Source of the DNA: Pseudomonadota bacterium
GTDB taxonomy: Bacteria > Pseudomonadota > Alphaproteobacteria > Azospirillales > Azospirillaceae
Reading direction: 5' to 3'
Assembly (NCBI GenBank): GCA_023411035.1
Contig: JAEYPE010000233.1
Location: 1-27,358, forward strand
DNA length: 27,358 nt
In this document: positions 1-8,084 of the stretch, one piece after another
Position numbering within the stretch: position 1 is the stretch's first letter
How the letters are laid out: every line of letters begins with the position of its first letter
Position numbers and translations under genes: made by a program
The notes under the pieces: generated by a model
The model's input: only the letters and a program-made list of their open reading frames with translations
Databases searched by the model: none
Told to the model about the DNA's origin: nothing

Positions 1-1
1 G

Positions 2-250
2 GAGGACCAGTCGCTGCGCGAGACCGGCACCATCGTCGAGGTCGATCACCCCACGCGCGGCACGTACCTGTCGGTCGGCAACCCGATCAAGCTGTCGGAC
101 AGCCCGACCGAGGTCACCCGCTCCCCGCTGCTGGGCGAGCACACCGACGAAATCCTGCGCGAGGTGCTGGGCTTCGACGAACGGCGCATCGCAGAGGTCC
201 GCGGCAGCGGCGCGCTCGGCGCCGCGCGGAGGCCCCTCACCACCGGATAG
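2..250 (+). CDS. frc: Formyl-CoA transferase, C-terminal part (partial)
   Basis: The gene enters from the left edge and only its last 82 codons are present, ending in TAG at 248-250. The visible peptide contains TYLSVGNPIKLSDSPTEVTR and then SPLLGEHTDEILREVLGF, the conserved C-terminal stretch of class III CoA-transferases (CaiB/BaiF family) and close to formyl-CoA:oxalate CoA-transferase (Frc/YfdW). Known members move CoA from formyl-CoA to oxalate in the cytoplasm, giving oxalyl-CoA for decarboxylation by Oxc. The active-site aspartate and CoA-binding part lie outside the window, so substrate specificity cannot be checked here. The next gene follows 78 bases downstream on the same strand and encodes an acyl-CoA synthetase, which supports a shared CoA-thioester pathway. 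A generic CaiB/BaiF CoA-transferase is the alternative. Confidence 0.8.
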   Translation, partial: EDQSLRETGTIVEVDHPTRGTYLSVGNPIKLSDSPTEVTRSPLLGEHTDEILREVLGFDERRIAEVRGSGALGAARRPLTTG

Positions 251-328
251 GACAAGTTTTTCAGGACAAATCTTTCCGAGCTCACCCCTTCAGACGTGAG
301 CCGGCCAGTTTGCAAAGGAGGAAAGGCC

Positions 329-2485
329 ATGACCACGGTCACCGATCCGCTCCACGCCGAGCGCACGACGGATGTCGTCCGCCGCCTTCTCGACACCGCC
401 AAGGCCGAGGGCCGCACCGCGCTGACCGCGCCGGAAGCCAAGGAACTCTGCGATCTGTACGGCATTCCGGTGCCGAAGGAGGGCTTGGCGAAAAGCGCCG
501 ACGAAGCCGTCGCCGTCGCCCGGGGCATGGGCTTCCCGGTCGTTCTGAAAATCGTGTCACCGCAGATTCTGCACAAGACCGAGGCCGGCGGCGTTCTGGT
601 CGGTCTCCAGAACGCCGACGCCGTCCGCCAGGGTTTCACGACCATCATGGAGAAGGCCCGCGCCTATGACCCCAGGGCGGAACTGATCGGTGTGCAGGTC
701 CAGCAGATGCTGCAAGGCGGAGTGGAGGTCATCGTCGGCTCCATCACCGACCCGAGTTTCGGCAAGCTGGTGGCCTTCGGCCTCGGCGGCGTGCTGGTCG
801 AGGTGCTGAAGGACGTCACCTTCCGCCTCGCCCCGGTCACCCGCGAGGAAGCCCTGTCGATGCTCGACGGCATCCAGGCCGCGGAGATGCTGAAGGGCGT
901 GCGCGGCGGCAAGCCGGTCGACCACGGAGCGCTTGCCGATGTGATCGTCAAAGTCTCGCGCCTCGTCGACGAGGTGCCGGAGATCGCCGAACTCGACCTC
1001 AACCCGGTCTTCGCCCGGGAGAACGGCGCCACCGCCGCCGACGTGCGCGTGGTCCTGGATTTCGCGGCCAAGACGCCGCGCTACCGCCCGTCGCAGGAGC
1101 AGATCGTCCGGCAGATGAACCGGATCATGAAGCCCGATGCGGTGGCCGTCATCGGCGCCTCGACCGAGGACGGGAAGATCGGCAACTCCGTGATGAAGAA
1201 CCTCATCAACGGCGGCTACAAGGGGCGGATCTACCCGATCCATCCCAAGGCCGACGACATCCTGGGCTACAGGGCCTACAAGAGCGTCAAGGACGTGCCG
1301 GACGACATCGACGTGGCCGTCTTCGCCATCCCGGCCAAGTTCGTCGCCCAAGCCTTGACCGAGGTCGGCGAAAAGAAGATCCCCGGTGCCGTGCTGATCC
1401 CTTCAGGCTTCGCCGAGACCGGCAACGTCGAAGGGCAGGAAGAAATCGTCGCCATCGCCCGCAAATATGACGTGCGGCTGATGGGGCCGAACATCTACGG
1501 CTTCTACTACACGCCGAAGAATCTGTGCGCGACCTTCTGCACGCCGTACGACGTGAAGGGGAAAGCGGCGCTGTCGTCGCAGTCCGGCGGAATCGGCATG
1601 GCGATCATCGGATTCAGCCGCTCCGCCAAGATGGGCGTGTCGGCGATCGTCGGGCTGGGCAACAAGTCGGACATCGACGAGGACGACCTGCTGTACTTCT
1701 TCGAGCAGGACGACAACACCCAGGTCGTCGCCATGCACTGCGAGGACCTGAAGGACGGCCGCTCCTTCGCGGAGGCCGCCAGGCAGGTTTCGAAGAAGAA
1801 GCCGGTGGTCGTGCTGAAGGCCGGGCGCACGTCGCTCGGCGCGCGGGCAGCCAGTTCCCACACCGGCGCGCTCGCCGGCAACGACAGGATTTACGAAGAC
1901 GTGCTGCGGCAGTCGGGCGTGGTGCGGGCGCGCAGCCTGCAGGACCTGCTGCAATTCGCCCGCGGAATCCCGGTTCTGCCGACGCCGAAGGGCGAGAACG
2001 TCGTCATCATCACCGGTGCCGGCGGATCGGGCGTGCTGCTGTCGGACGCCTGCGTGGACAACGGCCTGTCGCTGATGGCGATGCCGCCGGACCTTGACGC
2101 CGCGTTCCGCAAGTACATCCCGCCCTTCGGCGCCGCCGGCAACCCGGTGGACATCACGGGCGGCGAACCGCCGACGACTTATCAGAACACCATCCGGCTG
2201 GGCCTGGAGGATGACCGCATCCACGCATTGATCCTGGGCTACTGGCACACGATCATCACGCCGCCAATGGTGTTCGCCAAACTCGTCGTCGAGGTGAAGG
2301 AGGAGATGAAGGCGAAGGGCATCGAGAAGCCCATCGTCGCCTCGCTGGCCGGCGATGTGCAGGTGGAGGAGGCGGCTAGCCACCTGTACGACCATGGGGT
2401 CGTGGCCTACCCTTACACGACCGAGACGCCGGTCGCGGTGCTGGGCGCCAAGTACCGGTGGGCCCGCGCGGCCGGGCTGCTCTGA
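329..2485 (+). CDS. ADP-forming acyl-CoA synthetase (acetate-CoA ligase family), fused subunits
   Basis: A 718-residue protein. The ATG at 329 is chosen because AAAGGAGGAAA lies just upstream; an in-frame ATG at 296 has no such site. The order is an ATP-grasp domain first (about residues 20-240, with GFPVVLKIVSPQILHKTEAGGV), then a Rossmann-type CoA-binding domain starting about residue 267 (PDAVAVIGAS), then a succinyl-CoA-ligase-like flavodoxin fold. His511 in SSHTGALAG matches the histidine that is phosphorylated in ADP-forming acetyl-CoA synthetases. The family makes acyl-CoA from acid, CoA and ATP, or runs in reverse to make ATP. Beside frc it may activate oxalate, formate or a related acid, but that is inference. 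No membrane segment or signal peptide is seen. A PatZ-type acetyltransferase is unlikely because no GNAT domain is present. Confidence 0.88.
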   Translation: MTTVTDPLHAERTTDVVRRLLDTAKAEGRTALTAPEAKELCDLYGIPVPKEGLAKSADEAVAVARGMGFPVVLKIVSPQILHKTEAGGVLVGLQNADAVRQGFTTIMEKARAYDPRAELIGVQVQQMLQGGVEVIVGSITDPSFGKLVAFGLGGVLVEVLKDVTFRLAPVTREEALSMLDGIQAAEMLKGVRGGKPVDHGALADVIVKVSRLVDEVPEIAELDLNPVFARENGATAADVRVVLDFAAKTPRYRPSQEQIVRQMNRIMKPDAVAVIGASTEDGKIGNSVMKNLINGGYKGRIYPIHPKADDILGYRAYKSVKDVPDDIDVAVFAIPAKFVAQALTEVGEKKIPGAVLIPSGFAETGNVEGQEEIVAIARKYDVRLMGPNIYGFYYTPKNLCATFCTPYDVKGKAALSSQSGGIGMAIIGFSRSAKMGVSAIVGLGNKSDIDEDDLLYFFEQDDNTQVVAMHCEDLKDGRSFAEAARQVSKKKPVVVLKAGRTSLGARAASSHTGALAGNDRIYEDVLRQSGVVRARSLQDLLQFARGIPVLPTPKGENVVIITGAGGSGVLLSDACVDNGLSLMAMPPDLDAAFRKYIPPFGAAGNPVDITGGEPPTTYQNTIRLGLEDDRIHALILGYWHTIITPPMVFAKLVVEVKEEMKAKGIEKPIVASLAGDVQVEEAASHLYDHGVVAYPYTTETPVAVLGAKYRWARAAGLL

Positions 2486-2910
2486 CACGACGTTGGCAGT
2501 TCTGCTCTCGTCTGTTTTGGATGAACCGAGAGCGACAGCAAGGACATCGGAGGGACGCTGTGCCGCGGATCTTCGCGAGAATTGCCTGACGAACGGCGGG
2601 GATCGTCGGCTGCGGTGGTGGTCCGTCGTCTCCCCCGCCGCTTCCCCTCCCCTGCCGGTGCGCCGGTGAGGCGCCGCGGCGAGCGTCGGCAGCGGCTGAA
2701 CGCTCTTGCGCTCTGTCCGTCCGAACAGCCCCCGCAGGGAAACCGGCGCCCAGCGCCTCAAGGAATGGCTCCAGCCAGTCCGAAAGGGTGGCTTCCCAAG
2801 CCTGCACCTCCGGCATGAGCATCCAAACGAAATTTTCAAGAACCCGATCGTGCTCGCTGAAACACGCCATTATCCGCCTTGCGCAAGTTGATGTGGCATC
2901 GCCCCCTTCA
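2486..2910. other. Gene-poor gap between convergent units, with a possible hairpin and a transposase remnant
   Basis: No intact gene is supported here. Just after the synthetase stop there is a 7-bp inverted repeat, GCTCTCG at 2504-2510 and CGAGAGC at 2527-2533, with a 16-base loop that includes a short T run. It could be a weak transcription end, but the loop is long and no T tract follows. The middle (about 2535-2690) shows no recognisable coding signal in any frame. The right part, 2690-2870 on the minus strand, is a broken transposase start described separately. No terminator is evident for the exporter operon that ends at 2911 on the minus strand. Confidence 0.4.
2690..2870 (-). pseudogene. 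IS701-family-like transposase, frameshifted N-terminal fragment
   Basis: Read on the minus strand, one frame from 2870 gives an open peptide containing VQAWEATLSDWLEPFLEALG, which then loses resemblance. The neighbouring frame picks up immediately with RRWAPVSLRGLFGRTERKSV. Together these match the start of IS701-family transposases, where a WLEPFLxALG segment is followed by WAPVYLRGLLGPGERKSVQP. A small deletion and frame change separate the two halves, and nothing resembling the catalytic domain follows toward 2486. It is therefore a dead fragment. The call rests on remembered family motifs. Confidence 0.6.
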
Positions 2911-4029
2911 TTACGTTTGGTTGATCGTCCTGCGGAACCTCGTCAGCGACAAGCTGAACAGAATGACGCCGATCACTGTGAGCGCCAGGAATTGCGGCCA
3001 GACCACGTCGACACCAGCACCACGGTACAGAATGGCCTGAGCCAGCGTGACGAAATGCGTCGTCGGAGCCGCAAGCATAACATCCTGAACCAGCACCGGC
3101 ATGCTCTCGCGCGGCGTCGAACCTCCCGACAGCATCTGCAATGGCACCATCACAAGGATCAGCAGCATGCCGAACTGCGGCATGGTGCGTGCCACCGTCC
3201 CCAGGAATATGCCCATCGACGTGGTGGCGAAGAGGTGCAGGGCCGCGCCGACGAGGAACAAGGCGACGGAACCGCGGATGGGGATCGCCATCAGCCCCTC
3301 GACGACGAAGACGATGGAGAAGGCGCAGGCGGCGAGCACAACCAAGGCCATGGACCAGATCTTGCTGGTCATGATCTCGAACGGGGTGACCGGCATCACA
3401 AGAAGATGTTCGATCGTGCCATGCTCGCGCTCCCGGATCAGTGCGGCGCCGGTCAGGATGATCGACAGCATCGTGACCTGGTTGATGAGTTGGACGACCG
3501 ACCCGAACCATCCTTTGTTCAGTTCGGGATTGAAGCGCACCCGCAGAGCGAGTTCGACCGGGAGAGCCTGTTCCCCCCGGTAGCGTTGCATGAACGCGTT
3601 GACCTCTCCGTTGACGATCTGCTGAATGTATCCGCTTCCGGAAAAGGCCTGCGTCATTCGGGTCGCATCGACATTGAGCTGAATGGTGGGTTGGCGGCCC
3701 GCCAGAACGTCCCGCTGGAAGTTGGGCGGGATGTCGAGGGCAAAGGTGTCGAGCCCCGCATCCATGCGGGCATCCATCTCGGCGGGCGTGATGAGGATCG
3801 GCGGGGTGAAGAACGGCGGATAGAAGGCGCCGACGATGCGGGCGGACAAAGGGGAGCGGTCTTCATCGACGATGGCGATCGGCGCTTTGTTCAACGTCTC
3901 CGGTATGGCTGTCGCAGCCGTATAGACCGCGAGGGTGAAGGAGTAGACGATGAGGACCAGCAGCATCGGGTCCCGGGCAAGGCTACGCAGTTCCTTGATG
4001 CCGAGGTTCAAGATGTTGGATGCCCGCAT
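2911..4029 (-). CDS. yhhJ: ABC-2 type transporter permease, YhhJ-like
   Basis: A 372-residue inner-membrane permease. It has an N-terminal transmembrane helix (LLVLIVYSFTLAVYTAA), a large extracytoplasmic domain of roughly residues 45-170 (PIAIVDEDRSPLSARIVGAF, typical of ABC2_membrane_3 proteins), and about five C-terminal helices. The REREHGTIEHLLVMPVTPFE segment is the conserved cytoplasmic coupling stretch of this family. Length and order match E. coli YhhJ, the last gene of yhiI-rbbA-yhhJ. The start codon lies 3 bases after the stop of the RbbA-like gene, so the two are almost certainly co-transcribed and translationally linked. It would form the translocation path together with the permease half of the RbbA-like protein. 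The exported substrate is unknown. Confidence 0.88.
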   Translation of the reverse strand: MRASNILNLGIKELRSLARDPMLLVLIVYSFTLAVYTAATAIPETLNKAPIAIVDEDRSPLSARIVGAFYPPFFTPPILITPAEMDARMDAGLDTFALDIPPNFQRDVLAGRQPTIQLNVDATRMTQAFSGSGYIQQIVNGEVNAFMQRYRGEQALPVELALRVRFNPELNKGWFGSVVQLINQVTMLSIILTGAALIREREHGTIEHLLVMPVTPFEIMTSKIWSMALVVLAACAFSIVFVVEGLMAIPIRGSVALFLVGAALHLFATTSMGIFLGTVARTMPQFGMLLILVMVPLQMLSGGSTPRESMPVLVQDVMLAAPTTHFVTLAQAILYRGAGVDVVWPQFLALTVIGVILFSLSLTRFRRTINQT

Positions 4030-4032
4030 CGA

Positions 4033-6795
4033 TCAGGTTTCCTGCTTCTTCAGGAGCATCGCACTCAACCCGATCAGAACCGGTATGGCGATCAGCAGAG
4101 GAACGAAGGAGAATTGAAGATCCTCAAAGCCCAGGGCTTTGGAAAATACGCCTCGTGACATGGCCAGGAAGTGTGTGGTCGGATAGATGTCGCCTATGAA
4201 CGCGGCGATTCCTTCCATCGACGAGACCGGATCGATCATGCCGGAGTACTGGGTTGCCGGGATCAGCGTTGCAATGGCGGTGCCGAAGATCGCGGCGATC
4301 TGGCTGCGCATGAAGGTGGACATCAGGAGCCCCATGGCGGTCGCCGAAAAGGTGTAAAGCACGGCGCCGGCGGAAAGGGCCAGGACGTTCCCCGTCACCG
4401 GCACGCCAAAGACGGTGACCGCAAGCACGACCATCAGAAGGAAATTGAGCATGGCAAGCCCGACATAGGGCAGTTGCTTGCCGAGCAGGAACTCCAGCTT
4501 GGTGACCGGCGTGACGTAAAGGTTGACGATCGAGCCGAGTTCCTTCTCCCGCACGACGCTGAGAGCCGACAGCATCGCCGGGATCAGCAGCAGCAGGATC
4601 GGGATGACCGCCGGCACGATGGCCTTCAGGCTCTCGACATCCGGGTTGTAGCGGTAGCGGGTTTCGATGGCCGCGAGACTTGCCCCCCCGGCCCTGGAGG
4701 CGAGCCACTGGCTGTGCATGCCCTGCACATATCCGCTGACCGTTTCGGCCCTCGTCGGCATGGAACCGTCGATCCAGGCCCCGACCTGAACCTGCCGCCC
4801 CCGGGCGATATCGCGTCCGAAGCCCGGCGGGATCTCAAGCGCCAGGGAGAGTTCACCCGCACGCATACGCCGGTCGAGATCCTCGTAGTCTATGATCGGC
4901 GCCTGCTCGACGAAGTACCGGGACCCCGCCAGATTGAGCGTGTAGTCACGGCTTGCCGTGGTCTGGTCCCGGTCCAGAACCGCGAAGGACAGGTCCTCGA
5001 CATCCATGTTGATGCCGTAGCCCATGATGAACATCAGCAGAATGCTGCCAACGAAGGCCAGGGTCGCACGGATGGGATCGCGCCGTAATTCCAGCGCTTC
5101 CAGGAGGGTATAGCTGAACATGCGCCGCGGGTTGAAGAAACGGCCTTTCGCGCGTCCACCGGACCGGCGGAGAGGGGCCGCGTCGGGAGCCCCTGCCCGC
5201 TGCAGGTTTTCCTGCCCTGCCTCCGCCTCACTTTTCCGGCTCTCCGCCACGGCTTCTTCCAGATATCCGATGAAGGCCTCTTCCAGTGTTTCGGCGCCTC
5301 GCTTTCGAACGAGCGCCGCCGGTGTATCGCTGACAAGCACACGCCCGGCGTGCATCAGCGAGATGCGGTCGCAGCGTTCGGCCTCGTTCATGAAATGCGT
5401 CGAGACGAAGATCGTCACCTTGTCCTGACGCGCCAGGCCGATCATGATCTGCCAGAACGCATCGCGCGCGATCGGATCGACACCCGATGTCGGTTCGTCC
5501 AGAATCAGCATGGCAGGCTCGTGGACCATCGCGACGGCGAGCGACAGGCGCTGGCGCTGTCCGAGCGGCAGCTTATCCGGCAACTCGTTCATCACCTCAA
5601 CGAGACCGAAGCGCTCCGCCGCCTTCTCGATCCGGCCGGGAAGGACATCCTCGGGCACTTGGAACAGGCGGGCGTGCAGTTCCAGATTCTGCCGGATCGT
5701 CAGTTCGGAATAGAGCGAGAAGGATTGGGACATGTATCCGACGCGCCGCCGTGTTTCGATGTTCCGAGCGTCCACCTGTTGCCCGAACAGCCAAGCCTCT
5801 CCCTCGCTTGGCTGCAGAAGACCGGTCAGCATTTTCATCGTGGTCGTCTTGCCGCAGCCGTTGGAGCCGAGAAAGCCGAAGATTTCGCCACGCGGGATCT
5901 GGAAGCTGACATGGTCGACCGCCACGAAGTCACCGAAACGCATGGTCAAGCCCTTCGCTTCGATAGCGATCTCGGACTCGTCCTCCTGTCGCGGCACGAT
6001 CTCGACGGCCCTATGCCCGCGGCGCTTCTCTTCGGGCAAGAGCGTGATGAAGGCCTCCTCGAGCGTCGCGGCTCCTGTCCGTTCCAGCAGGTCCCGCTGA
6101 GTGCCGGTGGCCAGCACGCGCCCCTCGTCCATGGCGACGAGCCAGTCGAAGCGCGCCGCTTCCTCCATATAGGCGGTCGCCACCACCACGCTCATGCCGG
6201 GCCGGCCTGCCCGTATACGGTCGATCAACTCCCAGAACTGCCTTCGTGAGAGCGGGTCGACGCCCGTGGTCGGCTCGTCGAGGATCAGCAGATCCGGATC
6301 ATGGATGAGCGCGCAGCACAGGCCCAATTTCTGCTTCATGCCGCCGGACAGCTTGCCGGCAGGCCGGTCGACGAACGGCGCCAAGCCGGTGCTCCGCGTC
6401 AGGTCGGCGATACGGCGCTCACGCTCGGCCCGGTCCTGGCCGAACAGGCGTCCGAAGAAGTCGAGATTCTCTGAAATCGAGAGTGTCGGATAGAGGTTCT
6501 TGCCAAGACCCTGCGGCATGTAGGCGATGCGGGGGCATATGTTCTGCCGGTGGAGAGCCTGAGCCATGGTGCCGCCCAACACCTCGACCGCCCCCTCCTG
6601 CAGGGCGCGCGCCCCCGAAATCAGCGACAGAAGGCTCGATTTGCCGACCCCATCGGGACCGATCAGGCCCACGATGCGGCCCGCCGGAACGTCGAGGCTG
6701 ACCTGATCGATGGCCCGGACCTTCCCGTAAACCAGACTGACGTTCCGCAGACGCGCAACGGGAGTCGATGCGGCGTTGTCTGCGGCTTCCGTCAT
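4033..6795 (-). CDS. rbbA: RbbA-like ABC transporter fusion (two ATPase domains plus permease)
   Basis: A 920-residue fusion. The first nucleotide-binding domain has Walker A GPDGVGKS at 46-53, signature LSGGM at 149-153 and Walker B LLILDEP near 169-175. The second has Walker A GSNGCGKT at 310-317, signature LPLGQ at 409-413 and Walker B LILDEP at 430-435. An ABC-2 permease domain of about 370 residues follows from about residue 545, with an N-terminal helix, an extracytoplasmic loop and C-terminal helices. This is the layout of E. coli RbbA (YhiH), reported as a ribosome-associated ATPase but built like an exporter. The first ATPase domain has ATAYMEEA where the second has STHFMNEA, so the switch histidine is missing in domain one and ATP hydrolysis is probably asymmetric. 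It follows the adaptor gene after 14 bases; AAGGGA lies upstream of the ATG. Confidence 0.9.
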   Translation of the reverse strand: MTEAADNAASTPVARLRNVSLVYGKVRAIDQVSLDVPAGRIVGLIGPDGVGKSSLLSLISGARALQEGAVEVLGGTMAQALHRQNICPRIAYMPQGLGKNLYPTLSISENLDFFGRLFGQDRAERERRIADLTRSTGLAPFVDRPAGKLSGGMKQKLGLCCALIHDPDLLILDEPTTGVDPLSRRQFWELIDRIRAGRPGMSVVVATAYMEEAARFDWLVAMDEGRVLATGTQRDLLERTGAATLEEAFITLLPEEKRRGHRAVEIVPRQEDESEIAIEAKGLTMRFGDFVAVDHVSFQIPRGEIFGFLGSNGCGKTTTMKMLTGLLQPSEGEAWLFGQQVDARNIETRRRVGYMSQSFSLYSELTIRQNLELHARLFQVPEDVLPGRIEKAAERFGLVEVMNELPDKLPLGQRQRLSLAVAMVHEPAMLILDEPTSGVDPIARDAFWQIMIGLARQDKVTIFVSTHFMNEAERCDRISLMHAGRVLVSDTPAALVRKRGAETLEEAFIGYLEEAVAESRKSEAEAGQENLQRAGAPDAAPLRRSGGRAKGRFFNPRRMFSYTLLEALELRRDPIRATLAFVGSILLMFIMGYGINMDVEDLSFAVLDRDQTTASRDYTLNLAGSRYFVEQAPIIDYEDLDRRMRAGELSLALEIPPGFGRDIARGRQVQVGAWIDGSMPTRAETVSGYVQGMHSQWLASRAGGASLAAIETRYRYNPDVESLKAIVPAVIPILLLLIPAMLSALSVVREKELGSIVNLYVTPVTKLEFLLGKQLPYVGLAMLNFLLMVVLAVTVFGVPVTGNVLALSAGAVLYTFSATAMGLLMSTFMRSQIAAIFGTAIATLIPATQYSGMIDPVSSMEGIAAFIGDIYPTTHFLAMSRGVFSKALGFEDLQFSFVPLLIAIPVLIGLSAMLLKKQET

Positions 6796-6809
6796 TTCCG
6801 CGGTTTCCC

Positions 6810-7892
6810 TTATTGCAGAAGGTTTTGCAGATTGTCAGGCCACTCGGCTTCCGGATCGATCCTTACATAGGCCACGCCCGGCAAACCGGTCTTCACATCG
6901 CGGATGTATTTCTTCAACAACGATGGCGGTATTTGGGCTTTGATCCGGAACATGAGCTTCTGGCGTTCACTGGCCGTCTCGACGGTTTTCGGGGTGAACT
7001 GGGCGACATCGGCCACGAAGGTGGCTTTGGCGGGAATGACGTATTGCGGGATTGCATCGAGGACGATCCTCACGTCGGTCCCGATCCTCACCCGTCCGGC
7101 GGCCTCCGTCGGCAGGAAGAAGGTCATGTAGACGTCACTCAGATCGACCATGTTCAGCACCCGCCCGCCGGCGCCGAGCACCTCTCCCGGCTGCGCCACC
7201 CGAAACTGGATACGCCCGTCCCGTGGCGACCGGAGGGTGCTGTCCCTGATGTCGGCTTGGATTCGCTCGATGGTGGCCGCGGCGGCATCGACCGCCGCCT
7301 GGGCGTTGATGACTTGGGCCTCGGCCGTGGCGATGGCGGCGTCGGCCGCCGCAACCTCCGACTCTGCCGCGCTGACGGCCGCGTTTGCGCTCTCGAACCG
7401 GGCCCGGTCGGTGTCGAGAACCTGCTGTGACGTCGTTCCCCGCGCTTCGAGTTCCTGGGATCTGGAGAGTTGTTTCCGGGCGACGTCCCTCTCGGCCTTG
7501 CGCTGGGCCACAAGGGAAACCGCCGCCTGCTTCTCGGCCTGGCGCTGGAGCACCTGATGCCGGGCCGTCTCGACACCGACGACGGCCTGCTGTTTCTGCG
7601 CTTCGGCCTGCTTGAGCTGCGCCTGCAGCACGTCGGTATCCATGCGGGCAAGCACCTGACCGGCGGTAACGAAATCCCCTTCGCCGACCAGGATGTCTTC
7701 GACCCGGCCCGCTGTTTTCGTGGCGATATCGATCTCGACCGCCTCGATCCGGCCGTTGCCGCTGGCCAATCCCGCGGGCAGCCCCCTGGGTTGGAGGAAC
7801 TGCCAAAGCCCATAAAGAACCGCGGCCGCAACGATCACCGCCGCAATCCTGAACAGCCAAAGGCCTGGCTTCCTGATCATCCACCGATCCAT
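6810..7892 (-). CDS. yhiI: HlyD-family periplasmic adaptor, YhiI-like
   Basis: A membrane fusion protein of about 360 residues if it starts at the ATG at 7892; the ATG at 7880 is a near-equal alternative, and neither has a strong ribosome site. The frame stays open to 8054, but the added residues look non-coding and would leave the membrane anchor deep inside. One transmembrane helix sits near residues 11-33 (LFRIAAVIVAAAVLYGLWQF). A split lipoyl domain follows (VEDILVGEGDFVTAGQVLAR), then a long alanine- and glutamine-rich coiled-coil hairpin at roughly 85-210, the second lipoyl half (DGRIQFRVAQPGEVLGAGGR), and a beta-barrel. Known members bridge an inner-membrane ABC exporter to an outer-membrane channel. 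It heads the operon with the RbbA- and YhhJ-like genes. No TolC-like gene is present, so the outer channel must be encoded elsewhere. Confidence 0.88.
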   Translation of the reverse strand: MDRWMIRKPGLWLFRIAAVIVAAAVLYGLWQFLQPRGLPAGLASGNGRIEAVEIDIATKTAGRVEDILVGEGDFVTAGQVLARMDTDVLQAQLKQAEAQKQQAVVGVETARHQVLQRQAEKQAAVSLVAQRKAERDVARKQLSRSQELEARGTTSQQVLDTDRARFESANAAVSAAESEVAAADAAIATAEAQVINAQAAVDAAAATIERIQADIRDSTLRSPRDGRIQFRVAQPGEVLGAGGRVLNMVDLSDVYMTFFLPTEAAGRVRIGTDVRIVLDAIPQYVIPAKATFVADVAQFTPKTVETASERQKLMFRIKAQIPPSLLKKYIRDVKTGLPGVAYVRIDPEAEWPDNLQNLLQ

Positions 7893-8030
7893 CTTATTGC
7901 GGGCAATGTTTCCAGGTGCACCTACCCTACCAGACTGCGGTGCATTGCGGGAAATTCGGGTGATGGGCCGATCGGGTGGCGTTCCGCGACACGGCTTGAG
8001 ACCGTCGCCAACCGACAGGCTGACGGTGTC

Positions 8031-8052
8031 GGCGGGGCCTTTCGGCCCCGCC
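8031..8052 (-). terminator. Strong GC hairpin after the DUF6765/propeller gene
   Basis: GGCGGGGCC at 8031-8039 and GGCCCCGCC at 8044-8052 form a perfect 9-bp stem. In minus-strand RNA the loop is GAAA, a stable GNRA tetraloop. It begins 33 bases past the stop of the large minus-strand gene and lies upstream of the HlyD operon, so it probably ends that transcript and separates the two units. There is no following U tract, so it may act with Rho or as an RNA-stabilising 3' end. Confidence 0.7.
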
Positions 8053-8084
8053 ATTCTCCATAACCGCGCGTGGCGGAAGCCGCG

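Noticed and set aside
2788..4158. Plus-strand open frame of 456 codons opposite the YhhJ-like gene
   Set aside because: Shadow of a clear membrane permease on the other strand; the peptide is highly charged with no domain.
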